DNA from: Bacteroidales bacterium
Lineage (GTDB): Bacteria; Bacteroidota; Bacteroidia; Bacteroidales; UBA932
NCBI GenBank assembly: GCA_017509755.1
Contig: JAFWOY010000029.1
Span: 124,001 to 188,000 of the forward strand
Direction: 5' to 3'
DNA: 64,000 nt
This document shows, one piece after another, positions 17,055-24,645 of the stretch. A program made the translations under genes and the position numbers. Numbering within the stretch: the first letter of the stretch is position 1; each line of letters begins with the position of its first letter. The notes below the pieces were generated by a model. The model did not search any database, was not told where the DNA came from, and saw only the letters and a program-made list of their open reading frames with translations.

Positions 17055-18136
17055 CCGTCCTCTCCCAAATACTGTTTTATCTGCCCTGCGCACAAAGCAT
17101 ACACATCTTCATGGGCATAGCGCTTATACCAATCTGCCGTAAGGGTGATGGCTCCTGCCGCGTCCAGGCGCGGTTTCCAGCCCAGACGGGTTTTCGCCTT
17201 GGTGATGTCCAACGTCAGCAGCGAGGCCTCATGCACGGCGGCAGGGTCTGATGCATCCCGGAGCGTCCCCTCTCCGAAACAGGAGATCAGGGCACTGGCC
17301 ATTTCCCAGACTGTCAGGACCGAATCAGGTTCGGGGCCGAAATTCCATCCCTCGCAAAAAGCGGTAGGCAGCTCCCACATGCGTTGGGCCAGCAATAAAT
17401 AACCTGAAAGCGGCTCCAATACGTGCTCCCAAGGCCGGACCGCCTTGGGACTGCGGATTACTACGGGCCTACCCGCCTCCAACGCCCGGATACAGTCGGG
17501 TACGATACGGTCTTTCGCCCAGTCACCCCCTCCGATCACATTACCGGCCCGGACACTGGCCAGGCTCACGTGGTGCCGGATCCCGTAATCAGCCGGATTG
17601 AAAAAACTGCGACGCCACGACTGGATGGCGATTTCACAGGCGCCCTTGCTGGAAGAATAAGGATCATATCCGCCGAAAGGATCGTCTTCCCGGTAACCGG
17701 TGAGCGTTTCCTTGTTCTCGTAGCATTTGTCGGTCGTCACCATCACGGCGACCCGGACGCTCTCCGTGGCACGGATGGCTTCCATCACATGGAGCGTACC
17801 CATCAGATTGACCTGATAGGTCTCGACCGGTATCTCATAGCTCAAGCGGACGATCGGCTGGGCGGCCAGGTGAAAAACGATTTCCGGCTGAAACTGGGCA
17901 AGGATGGCCTTCAGGCCCGTCAGATCCCGGATGTCGGCCCGGATATCGGCAAAGAGCCGGTTACCCAGACCTGACAACACAAAATTGTCCCGGTCCGAAT
18001 AAGGATCCAGTCCCACGCCGACCACTTCGGCGCCCATTTCGTGCAGCCAAAGCGACAGCCAACTCCCCTTGAAACCGGTATGTCCCGTCACAAGGATGCG
18101 TTTCCCCTGGTAAAAATCTTGCAGACGCTCTTTCAT
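17045..18136 (-). CDS. rfbG: CDP-glucose 4,6-dehydratase
   Basis: A 363-residue SDR converting CDP-D-glucose to CDP-4-keto-6-deoxyglucose. GHTGFKGSWLSLWL is the nucleotide-binding motif characteristic of RfbG (most SDRs have TGxxGFxG). HLAAQPIVRLSYEIPVETY, VMVTTDKCYENKE and the YxxxK motif in YDPYSSSKG all match the family. Its ATG overlaps the rfbH stop by 4 nt (ATGA). This is the second step of the CDP-dideoxyhexose pathway encoded by this operon. Confidence 0.95.
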   Translation of the reverse strand: MKERLQDFYQGKRILVTGHTGFKGSWLSLWLHEMGAEVVGVGLDPYSDRDNFVLSGLGNRLFADIRADIRDLTGLKAILAQFQPEIVFHLAAQPIVRLSYEIPVETYQVNLMGTLHVMEAIRATESVRVAVMVTTDKCYENKETLTGYREDDPFGGYDPYSSSKGACEIAIQSWRRSFFNPADYGIRHHVSLASVRAGNVIGGGDWAKDRIVPDCIRALEAGRPVVIRSPKAVRPWEHVLEPLSGYLLLAQRMWELPTAFCEGWNFGPEPDSVLTVWEMASALISCFGEGTLRDASDPAAVHEASLLTLDITKAKTRLGWKPRLDAAGAITLTADWYKRYAHEDVYALCAGQIKQYLGEDGWN

Positions 18137-19470
18137 CGGTTGCAGAATTCCTTGATGCAGTCAACCATATATTTCAACTTGGCGTCCGTCATTCCCGGAT
18201 AGACGCCAATCCAGAAGGTGTCTTTCATAATCCGTTCCGTAACGGTAAGTTGACCCGCTATCCTGTAATCGACACCCTCTTCCAGGACTTCGAATGCGGG
18301 GTGACGCAGCAGATTGCCGGCAAAAAGATTGCGGGTCTGGATCTTCCGGCTTTCCAGAAAACGGGTCAGATCGGTCCGCGAGAAGCCCGCATCAGGCTCG
18401 ACGGTCAGCAGGAAGCCGAACCAACTAGGGCGGGAACCGGCCTGTGCCTGCGGAAGGATCAGGCCTTTCGTTCCTGCCAGGTTTTCGCACAGGAATTCAA
18501 AGTTATGCCGGCGGGCAGCGACAATCTGGTCGAGTTTCTCGAGCTGGGCACAGCCGATGGAGGCCTGTAGATCGGTCGCCTTGAGGTTGAAGCCCAAGTG
18601 ACTGTAAACATATTTATGATCGTAGCCGGCCGGAAGGCTCCCAAACTGACCGCTGAAGCGGCAGCCGCACGTATTGTCCACACCGCCGACGCACCAGCAT
18701 TCGCGTCCCCAGTCCCGGTAGGAATTCACCATCTTGTGCAGCAAGGGATCGTTCGTATAGACAGCGCCCCCCTCTCCCATCGTCATGTGATGAGGCGGAT
18801 AGAAACTGCTCGTCCCGATATCGCCAATCGTTCCGGTCTTTTTCCATTGGCCGTCGATCCGATACTCCGATCCGAGCGCATCGCAGTTGTCTTCAATCAG
18901 CCACAAGCCGTGCCGTCTGCAGAAATCCACCACCGACTGCAGGTCGAACGGATTGCCGAGAGAATGGGCCAGCATCACAGCCTTGGTCCTGGGCGAACAG
19001 GCCTTTTCCAGGAGGGTGACGTCCACGTTGTATTCGGGAATGGACATATCCACGAAAACGGGAACGGCGCCAAACTGCACAATCGGAGCGACAGTCGTCG
19101 GAAAACTGGCCGCAACCGAAATGACTTCATCCCCCCGCCGGATACGGCGTGGACCCAGTTCCGGTGCTGTCAGAGCGTAGAAAGCCAGTAAATTGGCTGA
19201 AGAGCCCGAGTTGACCAGTGAGCAGTATTTCACACCCAGCCATGCGGCCAGCCCGCGTTCGAAACGGGCGGCCCAAGGCCCGGCTGTCAGCCAGAAATCC
19301 AGGGAGGCATCTACCAGATTGACCATTTCCTGGTCATCGAACCATCGTCCGCCGTAATTGATCCGGGTCTGTCCGGGCACGAAATCCGTGCGGTCGGGAC
19401 GATGTACCAGTTCGTAGTACTCGCGCGTTTTCTCCAGGATTTCCTGCTTGAGTTGCTCTTTCCGGTCCAT
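18133..19470 (-). CDS. rfbH: CDP-4-keto-6-deoxyglucose-3-dehydrase (E1, RfbH/AscC type)
   Basis: A 445-residue PMP-dependent [2Fe-2S] dehydrase that removes the C3 hydroxyl. The usual aminotransferase PLP lysine is replaced by histidine in SFYPPHHMTMGEGGAVYTND, the hallmark of the family. The iron-sulfur cysteines are in REWCW-like context: ECWCVGGVDNTCGCRFSGQF. The start MDRKEQLKQEILEKT overlaps the rfbF stop by one base (TAATG). The enzyme needs an E3 reductase (AscD/RfbI) for electrons; none was seen in this window. Confidence 0.95.
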   Translation of the reverse strand: MDRKEQLKQEILEKTREYYELVHRPDRTDFVPGQTRINYGGRWFDDQEMVNLVDASLDFWLTAGPWAARFERGLAAWLGVKYCSLVNSGSSANLLAFYALTAPELGPRRIRRGDEVISVAASFPTTVAPIVQFGAVPVFVDMSIPEYNVDVTLLEKACSPRTKAVMLAHSLGNPFDLQSVVDFCRRHGLWLIEDNCDALGSEYRIDGQWKKTGTIGDIGTSSFYPPHHMTMGEGGAVYTNDPLLHKMVNSYRDWGRECWCVGGVDNTCGCRFSGQFGSLPAGYDHKYVYSHLGFNLKATDLQASIGCAQLEKLDQIVAARRHNFEFLCENLAGTKGLILPQAQAGSRPSWFGFLLTVEPDAGFSRTDLTRFLESRKIQTRNLFAGNLLRHPAFEVLEEGVDYRIAGQLTVTERIMKDTFWIGVYPGMTDAKLKYMVDCIKEFCNR

Positions 19471-20243
19471 TAATCCCAGACTTTCCAGGGAGCTTTGCCC
19501 TCGTTCCACAATTTATTGAGTTCCTGATTGTCCCGCAACGTGTCCATGGGTTTCCAGAAACCCGTATGCTTGAAGACGTGGATTTCCTGCCGGGACACAA
19601 GCTTCTGCATGGGTTCCTTCTCGAACATTTCCTCGTCCCCGGTCAGATAATCAAAGATGGCGGGGTCACATACGAAAAAACCCGCATTGATCCACGTACC
19701 ACTGTCTTTGGGTTTCTCTACAAATGAGGTCAGGATTCCGTTTTCATCGACATCCAGGACGCCCAGCCTTCCGCCCGGCTGATAAGCCGTCATCGAAAGG
19801 ATCTTGCCCGATGACCGGTGGGCACGGATCGTAGCGGCGATGTCCAGATCGGCCACCCCATCGCCATACGTAAGCAGGAACGGTTCGTCTCCCACATACT
19901 TGCGGATACGCTTCACGCGGCCGCCGGTCATGGTATAAAGGCCCGTATCGACCATCGTCACCCGCCAATGTTCGGAGTGATTGTCCAGCATCTCGACTTC
20001 ATTGTTGGCCAGGTTCACGGTCAGGTCGCAATTGTGATGGAAATAATTGACGAAGTACTCCTTGATCACATATTGCTTATAACCGCAGCAGATGATGAAG
20101 TCATTGATGCCGTAATGGCTGTAAAGCTTCATGATATGCCACAGGATGGGCTTTTCGCCGATCTCGATCATCGGTTTGGGAATGCGCACCGTGGCCTCGC
20201 TGAAGCGGGTGCCGAATCCGCCAGCCAGAATCACTGCCTTCAT
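19470..20243 (-). CDS. rfbF: Glucose-1-phosphate cytidylyltransferase
   Basis: A 257-residue nucleotidyltransferase making CDP-glucose, the entry to the dideoxyhexose pathway. The N-terminus MKAVILAGGFGTRFSEATV is the nucleotide-binding signature, followed by RIPKPMIEIGEKPILWHIMK. FLLTYGDGVADLDI and NAGFFVCDPAIFDYL match the family closely, and the length is typical. It starts 12 nt after the superoxide reductase stop with no promoter box in the gap, so the two are probably cotranscribed. Confidence 0.96.
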   Translation of the reverse strand: MKAVILAGGFGTRFSEATVRIPKPMIEIGEKPILWHIMKLYSHYGINDFIICCGYKQYVIKEYFVNYFHHNCDLTVNLANNEVEMLDNHSEHWRVTMVDTGLYTMTGGRVKRIRKYVGDEPFLLTYGDGVADLDIAATIRAHRSSGKILSMTAYQPGGRLGVLDVDENGILTSFVEKPKDSGTWINAGFFVCDPAIFDYLTGDEEMFEKEPMQKLVSRQEIHVFKHTGFWKPMDTLRDNQELNKLWNEGKAPWKVWD

Positions 20244-20255
20244 CGTCCGGGCCTC

Positions 20256-20639
20256 CTAGATTTCCTTCACCCAAAGGCCGTGGAGGTTGCAGTACTCGTA
20301 AACGGCCACGACGGGGTTCTTGCAGACGCAGATCTCAGCGACGGCAGGCTTGGCGGGATCGAGTTTTACCAACTGGCCGCCACCGTTGTCGGTTTCCGCG
20401 AAGATGAAAGCGATATGATGCTCGGGCGTCATCGGATGCGGGACGCTGCCGACCTCCACCTTGATGGTGCAATCATCGACCTTCGTGACTTGCGGAACAT
20501 GTTTCTCAGCGGCCCCATCCTGGGCGCGCGGATTCAGTTCTTTCATGGTTTCACCGCAGCAGACGGGCGTGACACCGCCGTCCACCGCTTTGACGATCAC
20601 ATTGCCGCAATGCGGGCATTTGAAGAATTTTACAGCCAT
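20256..20639 (-). CDS. dfx: Superoxide reductase (desulfoferrodoxin, two-iron type)
   Basis: A 127-residue cytoplasmic enzyme reducing superoxide to hydrogen peroxide without making oxygen, common in anaerobes. The N-terminal desulforedoxin-like site has CPHCG near residues 8-11 and PVCCG near 26-29. The catalytic iron ligands are visible as EKHVP, HPMTPEHHI and the closing YEYCNLHGLW (Cys and His). It is the first gene of the minus-strand polysaccharide operon: rfbF follows after 12 nt, and a TAnnTTTG box lies 29 nt upstream. Confidence 0.95.
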   Translation of the reverse strand: MAVKFFKCPHCGNVIVKAVDGGVTPVCCGETMKELNPRAQDGAAEKHVPQVTKVDDCTIKVEVGSVPHPMTPEHHIAFIFAETDNGGGQLVKLDPAKPAVAEICVCKNPVVAVYEYCNLHGLWVKEI

Positions 20640-20667
20640 AGTATTTCTATTTTACATGTTCAATCTT

Positions 20668-20675
20668 CAAATTTA
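20668..20675 (-). promoter_or_regulatory. Predicted -7 box for the dfx-rfbFHG operon
   Basis: On the minus strand this reads TAAATTTG, matching TAnnTTTG, 29 nt before the dfx start codon. It is the only good box I found upstream of this operon. Confidence 0.5.
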
Positions 20676-20736
20676 ACGCTTTTATTTGAAAAATTGCTTT
20701 TTTGTCCAACCTGTTTCGAAAAAAAGGAGTTTCTTT

Positions 20737-20767
20737 GTCGCGGACGGGGGTATTCCCCGCCCGCGAC
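20737..20767 (+). other. GC-rich leader hairpin upstream of the lipoprotein gene
   Basis: GTCGCGG at 20737-20743 pairs with CCGCGAC at 20761-20767, and GGGG at 20746-20749 pairs with CCCC at 20755-20758. It sits between two AAAAAGGAG-type motifs, the second being a Shine-Dalgarno-like site (AAAAAGGAGG) 6 nt before the ATG at 20789. Strong Shine-Dalgarno sites are unusual in this phylum. Confidence 0.5.
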
Positions 20768-20788
20768 ATATTTTAAAAAGGAGGTTAT

Positions 20789-21277
20789 ATGAAAAGATCT
20801 GTGATGGCGGTTGTAATCTCCGCCATGGTTTTCGCGGCATTCGCCGCAACAGTCACATCCTGCACCTGGATGGAAGACCTGCTGGAAACGGAACCGAAAA
20901 AGAGTGAGGAGCCCGAGATTCCGATGGACGAAGTGATGAACATCGGCGAATTGCTGGCAGGCGATTTCGCCGGCGACACCGTCTGGGTCCGCGGCTTCGT
21001 CGTCGGCGGCCTGACATCCGACGGTACGGTCGATTTCGGTTTCGAAAACGAAGTCCTGGGAACGGTACTCGTTCTGGCTGACATGGATGACTGCACCGAC
21101 CCGGACGAATGCCTGCTCCTGCAGCTGACCAAAAAAGCACACCGGGAATCGCTCGGCCCTGACAGCCCGGCGAATCGGGAGAAAGTCCTCTCCCAACTGA
21201 TCTATGTACAGGGTAAGGTCACAACTCACAAGAAAATGCCGGCCCTGACCAATCTCTGCCAGTACAAATTGGAATAA
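20789..21277 (+). CDS. Small exported lipoprotein with a likely OB-fold (DUF6359-like) domain
   Basis: A 162-residue protein. The signal sequence MKRSVMAVVISAMVFAAFA leads to a lipobox-like VTSC (Cys about residue 25), followed by an acidic linker. The body (DTVWVRGFVVGGLTSDGTVDF ... GTVLVLADMDD ... CLLLQL ... QLIYVQGKVT) looks like the OB-fold domain seen in Bacteroidota secreted proteins grouped as DUF6359; that family call is from memory. It is preceded by a hairpin and a strong ribosome binding site. Function unknown. Confidence 0.75.
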   Translation: MKRSVMAVVISAMVFAAFAATVTSCTWMEDLLETEPKKSEEPEIPMDEVMNIGELLAGDFAGDTVWVRGFVVGGLTSDGTVDFGFENEVLGTVLVLADMDDCTDPDECLLLQLTKKAHRESLGPDSPANREKVLSQLIYVQGKVTTHKKMPALTNLCQYKLE

Positions 21278-21305
21278 TTTTTTTGGGGGATTGCAAATAA
21301 TTACC

Positions 21306-21313
21306 TACTTTTG
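21306..21313 (+). promoter_or_regulatory. Promoter of tRNA-Lys
   Basis: TACTTTTG matches TAnnTTTG, with TTG at 21283-21285 as a plausible -33 element. It lies 17 nt before the tRNA. Confidence 0.55.
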
Positions 21314-21330
21314 CAGTCCCCTACGGGAAA

Positions 21331-21403
21331 GACTCGCTAGCTCAGTTGGTAGAGCACAGCACTTTTAATGCTGGGGTCTTGGGTTCGAGCCCCAAGCGGG
21401 TCA
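21331..21403 (+). tRNA. tRNA-Lys (anticodon TTT)
   Basis: A 73-nt cloverleaf without an encoded CCA. The acceptor stem is GACTCGC (21331-21337) with GCGGGTC (21396-21402), the D-arm is GCTCAGTTGGTAGAGC, the anticodon stem is CAGCA/TGCTG around loop CTTTTAA, and the T-arm is TTGGG/CCCAA with TTCGAGC. Its 3' part is the attachment site for the adjacent element and is repeated at 36283. The intact gene is at the left end of the element, so integration kept the tRNA functional. Confidence 0.97.
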
Positions 21404-21405
21404 CA
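21361..21405 (+). repeat. Left attachment repeat (attL) within tRNA-Lys
   Basis: This 45-bp sequence, from the anticodon loop (ACTTTTAATG) to just past the tRNA end (GGGTCACA), is identical to 36283-36327. The flanking bases differ on both sides (C versus T before, A versus G after). Confidence 0.95.
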
Positions 21406-21420
21406 AAAAGCAGCGAAATA

Positions 21421-21449
21421 GGCCTTCAGAGCAATCTGAGGGCCTTTTT
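21421..21449 (+). terminator. Terminator after tRNA-Lys
   Basis: GGCCTTCAGA, loop GCAA, TCTGAGGGCC (one G-T pair), then TTTTT. It lies just inside the element and now ends the tRNA transcript. Confidence 0.75.
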
Positions 21450-21570
21450 GTATGCCTCAGACGCAGTTTTTGCGGCCGAAGTCTGCGCCCTTATCTGTGG
21501 CCCATTCGGACATACGCGCAAGTCCGTCACAAACTGTAGCGTAATTATTTATTAACGAAACAGTTATACG

Positions 21571-22716
21571 ATGCGAAACACGTTCGACATTGCGTTCTAT
21601 TGCCGTAGCAGCAGGATGAACAAGAAGGGCCTCGCGCCCATTGAGATGTCTGTCTCCTTGAATGGGGACAGAACCTTCATCAATCTTCCGATGAAAGCAC
21701 AACCCAGGAACTTCGCTTTGCAGGCCGCTTCGAAGAGGAGCAACGACATCAGAAACTATCTCTCCATGGTGGAGAATAAAATGAACACGCTGCAGATCAT
21801 GATGGCTGCTACCGATCAGGAGTTGACCCTCAATCTGATCAAGGAGTATGTCAAAGGCGGATTCCAGTTCAGTTATACCCTCGGAGAGCTCTGGGCAGAC
21901 TACTATGATGTGCTCCGAAAGAAGGGAACCACTCCCCGAAACGAGCGTAAGTACCTCTTGACTATCCAATGCTTCTACAAGACAATCCTTCCCCCGGAAA
22001 CGCAGGTCGCAGATATCAAGCACCAGCACATTGTGGATTTCGAAGGATATCTTAAACAACGCTACGCCGTTCCCACCGTAGCCTCTATGTTGTCCAAGAT
22101 GAAATCAATTCTCCTGTACGCCATCGACCACGACAAGATATTCACCAACCCCTTTAAAGGCATCAAAATCGACAAGCGCTTGAAGGAGGTGGAATTCCTT
22201 ACCCTTGAAGAGATTGACCGGATCCGACAGAAGCAGATGCCCAACGACCGGCTGGAACGGGTTAAGGATCTGTTCCTGTTCCAGTGCTTCACGGCTCTTT
22301 CGTACTGCGATATGGCCGCTCTAACCCAGAAAGACTATCAACGGAACGACATGGGCCAGATGTTTATCCGGAAAAACCGGGCGAAAACCAAAACCGAATT
22401 CTGCACTGTCCTGTTCGAAGATGCTGAAGCGATCGCCAACAAGTATGGCTACCAGCTACCCGTGATCTCCAACCAGCGTTACAACGGCTACTTGAAAGAA
22501 ATTGCCGCCATCTGTAACATCGACAAGGATCTCCACTCTCATATTGGCCGCCATACTGCTGCGTGCTACCTGCTGAACAAGGGACTATCCATCGAGGTCG
22601 TCTCACGGATCTTGGGGCACACCAACACCCGGATGACCCGACACTACGCCAAACTGCTCGACGAATCCGTATTCAAGGAGTTCAAGTTGCTGGAGGAGCG
22701 GCGGAGAGATGGATAA
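21571..22716 (+). CDS. Tyrosine recombinase (CTnDOT-type integrase)
   Basis: A 381-residue integrase: N-terminal arm-binding region (residues about 1-90), SAM-like core-binding domain (about 100-195) and catalytic domain. Catalytic residues visible are the hairpin Lys in AKTKTEF, HxxR in HIGRHTAA, GHTN, and the tyrosine nucleophile in RMTRHYAKL. The box I arginine is missing: the usual TGLR reads TALSYCDMA, as in IntDOT, which also has Ser there. It sits next to attL and most likely integrated this element at tRNA-Lys. Confidence 0.95.
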   Translation: MRNTFDIAFYCRSSRMNKKGLAPIEMSVSLNGDRTFINLPMKAQPRNFALQAASKRSNDIRNYLSMVENKMNTLQIMMAATDQELTLNLIKEYVKGGFQFSYTLGELWADYYDVLRKKGTTPRNERKYLLTIQCFYKTILPPETQVADIKHQHIVDFEGYLKQRYAVPTVASMLSKMKSILLYAIDHDKIFTNPFKGIKIDKRLKEVEFLTLEEIDRIRQKQMPNDRLERVKDLFLFQCFTALSYCDMAALTQKDYQRNDMGQMFIRKNRAKTKTEFCTVLFEDAEAIANKYGYQLPVISNQRYNGYLKEIAAICNIDKDLHSHIGRHTAACYLLNKGLSIEVVSRILGHTNTRMTRHYAKLLDESVFKEFKLLEERRRDG

Positions 22717-22717
22717 T

Positions 22718-22752
22718 AAAAAAGAGCGGCACCCGAACTTGGATGCCGCTCT
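22718..22752 (-). terminator. Terminator between integrase and the converging gene
   Basis: AGAGCGGCA at 22723-22731 pairs with TGCCGCTCT at 22744-22752. The A-run at 22718-22723 becomes a T-tract on the minus strand, so it best serves the gene at 22775. Confidence 0.65.
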
Positions 22753-22774
22753 GGCTAAGGCTCTCATTTTACCT

Positions 22775-23188
22775 TCATTTAGCGAATTCTTGTGCATCGG
22801 GAAGGAAGGCCTCACGATAGAGGTCAATGTCCCTTGCAACCTCGGTGTTTTGGAGACCGAGCTTCAATACCTGGTTCACCATGGCGCTACCCAAGAAAAC
22901 AATGTGAGTAGCGAGTATGGTCGGATCACAGCCTGCATCTTCAGCATCTTTGCAGTATCGTTTGCTGTCGGTCATCCGTTCGACCTGCTCCATGAAAGTG
23001 CCATGGAACTTTTGAAGATCGTAGCAGGATCCTCCGGCATACTTTTTCAGGCAAGCGAGCTTGACCTCATTTGATTTTTCCAACTGGGCGTTGAACGTGT
23101 GGTTCGCCTTTTTTACGACCGACCAAATCTGCGGGATCGGTTTCCGCTTCTTGTTACCCTCTTCGGGATTTTTCTGAGACTGATTCAT
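22775..23188 (-). CDS. Hypothetical protein of the element
   Basis: A 137-residue soluble protein with a charged, lysine-rich N-terminus (NPEEGNKKRKPIPQIW). The rest is predicted helical (FHGTFMEQVERMTDSKRY, THIVFLGSAMVNQVLKLG). I prefer this strand over the overlapping plus-strand frame because its composition is protein-like and a minus-strand terminator follows. It is convergent with the integrase. No motif was recognised; a regulatory or excision-related role is possible from position only. Confidence 0.65.
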   Translation of the reverse strand: MNQSQKNPEEGNKKRKPIPQIWSVVKKANHTFNAQLEKSNEVKLACLKKYAGGSCYDLQKFHGTFMEQVERMTDSKRYCKDAEDAGCDPTILATHIVFLGSAMVNQVLKLGLQNTEVARDIDLYREAFLPDAQEFAK

Positions 23189-23434
23189 AAAAAAATTATA
23201 TTAGTAAAGTGAACCTATTGCGGGTGGTTCGTTCTCCCCTTGATCACTCTGGGTGGTGACCATCACCCTCGGGATTACGGTTGCCCGAGTTCCGTTTCGC
23301 GGTTCAGGTTTTCCGCGGACCTACCAACCTGTCAAAGATCGTAAGCTTCTGCCGTGCCTTCATCATCCTTCGCACCCCCTCGTTGCTCGGCCTCGTCGTT
23401 TTTTATGTCATCGTCTTTGCCTCCTTTTTTTTCG

Positions 23435-23442
23435 CAAAGTTA
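23435..23442 (-). promoter_or_regulatory. Predicted -7 box with long leader
   Basis: On the minus strand this reads TAACTTTG (TAnnTTTG), about 247 nt before the start codon at 23188. Confidence 0.45.
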
Positions 23443-23470
23443 GAGCGCCTTAACAGCTTCATTCGGGAGC

Positions 23471-23498
23471 AAAAAAAAGGGGAGTATTGCTACTCCCC
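23471..23498 (-). terminator. Terminator of the 267-residue hypothetical gene
   Basis: GGGGAGTA, loop TTGC, TACTCCCC: a perfect 8-bp stem. The eight A at 23471-23478 give a T-tract on the minus strand. It lies 22 nt past the stop of the gene ending at 23521. Confidence 0.85.
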
Positions 23499-23520
23499 GG
23501 TGACATGTTTTCGGTAATGG

Positions 23521-24324
23521 CTAAAAGATTGCGGAAAGAGAAATTGAATTCTTTCCGGGTTCGGGATAAGAGCGTAGGATTCCCTTTATCCAATCAGAAC
23601 TTACCAAGGACTCCTCATTACTCGTCAAATTGGTAAAAAACATCAGTCTTGAAATAAGAAGCAGAGGACATCGATATCGCCTCCCCATTTTGTCGAATTC
23701 CGGTTTACTCTCCTTTTCAAATAAACGCATCAGTGCTTGTGCCTCATAGGAGATTCTTTCCGAAAAGGAAGCAGAGCGACGTGACGAGGGAGATAGATTC
23801 GCTATTCGAATACCACTCTGGTCATGATAGAACGGGCTATCTTCAAAGCATGTCCTGATGTATGAGACGATGGCGGCATCACTGATTTCCAGCTTGCGCC
23901 CGTTACCTTTGCGAATAACAATAGAGCTACCCTGCGTGTCCAGAAAAGAAACGGCCTCAGAGACAATCTCTTTTTGAGATGGCTTGTATTGAAAAGCATT
24001 ATTAAGCCTTATATCAGCCAAGTAATGCAGTAGCTTCAATGCCTCCCAAAAGGCTTCTGGATCAAGGTGGAGTCTTGCAAGATCGTTCTGAATATCCTCG
24101 TTCTCGTCATAATTCTTTTTGGTGAAAGGGAACTTGTAACCCTTCACTCTCATGTCATGGAATGCCGTGCCTCCGACATTCGTGTCCATTTCGTAGAAAA
24201 AATCATTCTCGGGATCATAATCATATCCCGGAAACAGGATATTGGCCAAGTCGTGGGCATACCGATAAGGAAATGTCAGAAACAGTGTGGCAGAATCACT
24301 TCGCGTTGGTTTTTCCATTGTCAT
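23521..24324 (-). CDS. Hypothetical protein of the element
   Basis: A 267-residue soluble protein. The N-terminal half contains LFLTFPYRYAHDLANILFPG and DPENDFFYEMDTNVGGTAFHD; the middle has SSIVIRKGNGRKLEISDAAI. No signal peptide, helices in membrane or known catalytic motif were seen. It ends at a clear terminator and overlaps by 29 nt the end of the small basic-protein gene upstream, so the two are probably cotranscribed. Family not recognised. Confidence 0.7.
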   Translation of the reverse strand: MTMEKPTRSDSATLFLTFPYRYAHDLANILFPGYDYDPENDFFYEMDTNVGGTAFHDMRVKGYKFPFTKKNYDENEDIQNDLARLHLDPEAFWEALKLLHYLADIRLNNAFQYKPSQKEIVSEAVSFLDTQGSSIVIRKGNGRKLEISDAAIVSYIRTCFEDSPFYHDQSGIRIANLSPSSRRSASFSERISYEAQALMRLFEKESKPEFDKMGRRYRCPLLLISRLMFFTNLTSNEESLVSSDWIKGILRSYPEPGKNSISLSAIF

Positions 24325-24598
24325 AAATTTTTCTATAAAGATACGACATTCTTCTCATTCCTTGCTGCTCTTTGAATCCATGCTTAATCTGGTAAATACC
24401 GTAAAAGAACCTGTATATCAGCCAAATGCGCTTTCTGTAAAACTTGCATAGCTCGCTTTTATACCCTATCTTTGAACTCGGATTCCGGAAAGATTTCTTG
24501 ACTTCTACTCTCAGCCTGTTCTTCTTACGGGCGGGTTGTATATATCCATATTCGGAGGCGTGAGATTCGTGATTTGTGGTAGCCATGTCAGCTGCCAC
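24296..24598 (-). CDS. Small very basic hypothetical protein
   Basis: A 100-residue protein rich in Lys, Arg and Tyr (ARKKNRLRVEVKKSFRNP, FYRKRIWLIYRFFYGIYQIK), which could bind nucleic acid or lie on a membrane. The start could be GTG at 24598, preceded by GAGG, or ATG at 24586. It is divergent from the TGA-interrupted helicase gene, with a palindrome between them. It overlaps the 267-residue gene downstream. Function unknown. Confidence 0.55.
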   Translation of the reverse strand: MAADMATTNHESHASEYGYIQPARKKNRLRVEVKKSFRNPSSKIGYKSELCKFYRKRIWLIYRFFYGIYQIKHGFKEQQGMRRMSYLYRKIYDNGKTNAK

Positions 24599-24645
24599 TT
24601 TCTTTTCCTCAAAGTGTAATTTTTTTTGAGTATCGTATTTTTTAG

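Larger units (their letters stand above)
23189..23520 (-). other. Noncoding leader region with hairpins
   Basis: This 332-bp gap holds a minus-strand -7 box (23435-23442), a GGAGG motif 8 nt before a two-codon frame ATG-ACA-TAA, and several short inverted repeats (GGGTG/CACCC near 23251, CGGG/CCCG near 23272, CGCGG/CCGCG near 23299). It would form a leader of about 240 nt before the gene starting at 23188. The nearby hairpin at 23479 is the terminator of the next gene. Confidence 0.5.

Noticed and set aside
22709..23074. Plus-strand frame after the integrase (121 codons)
   Set aside because: It overlaps the minus-strand gene at 22775, which has better composition, and it would run through a terminator hairpin.
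23189..23520. Suppressor tRNA with anticodon TCA that could explain TGA reading
   Set aside because: I looked for T-arm and acceptor pairs in the element's intergenic gaps, and none forms a cloverleaf. GCGGTTCAGG near 23299 lacks the rest of a tRNA.
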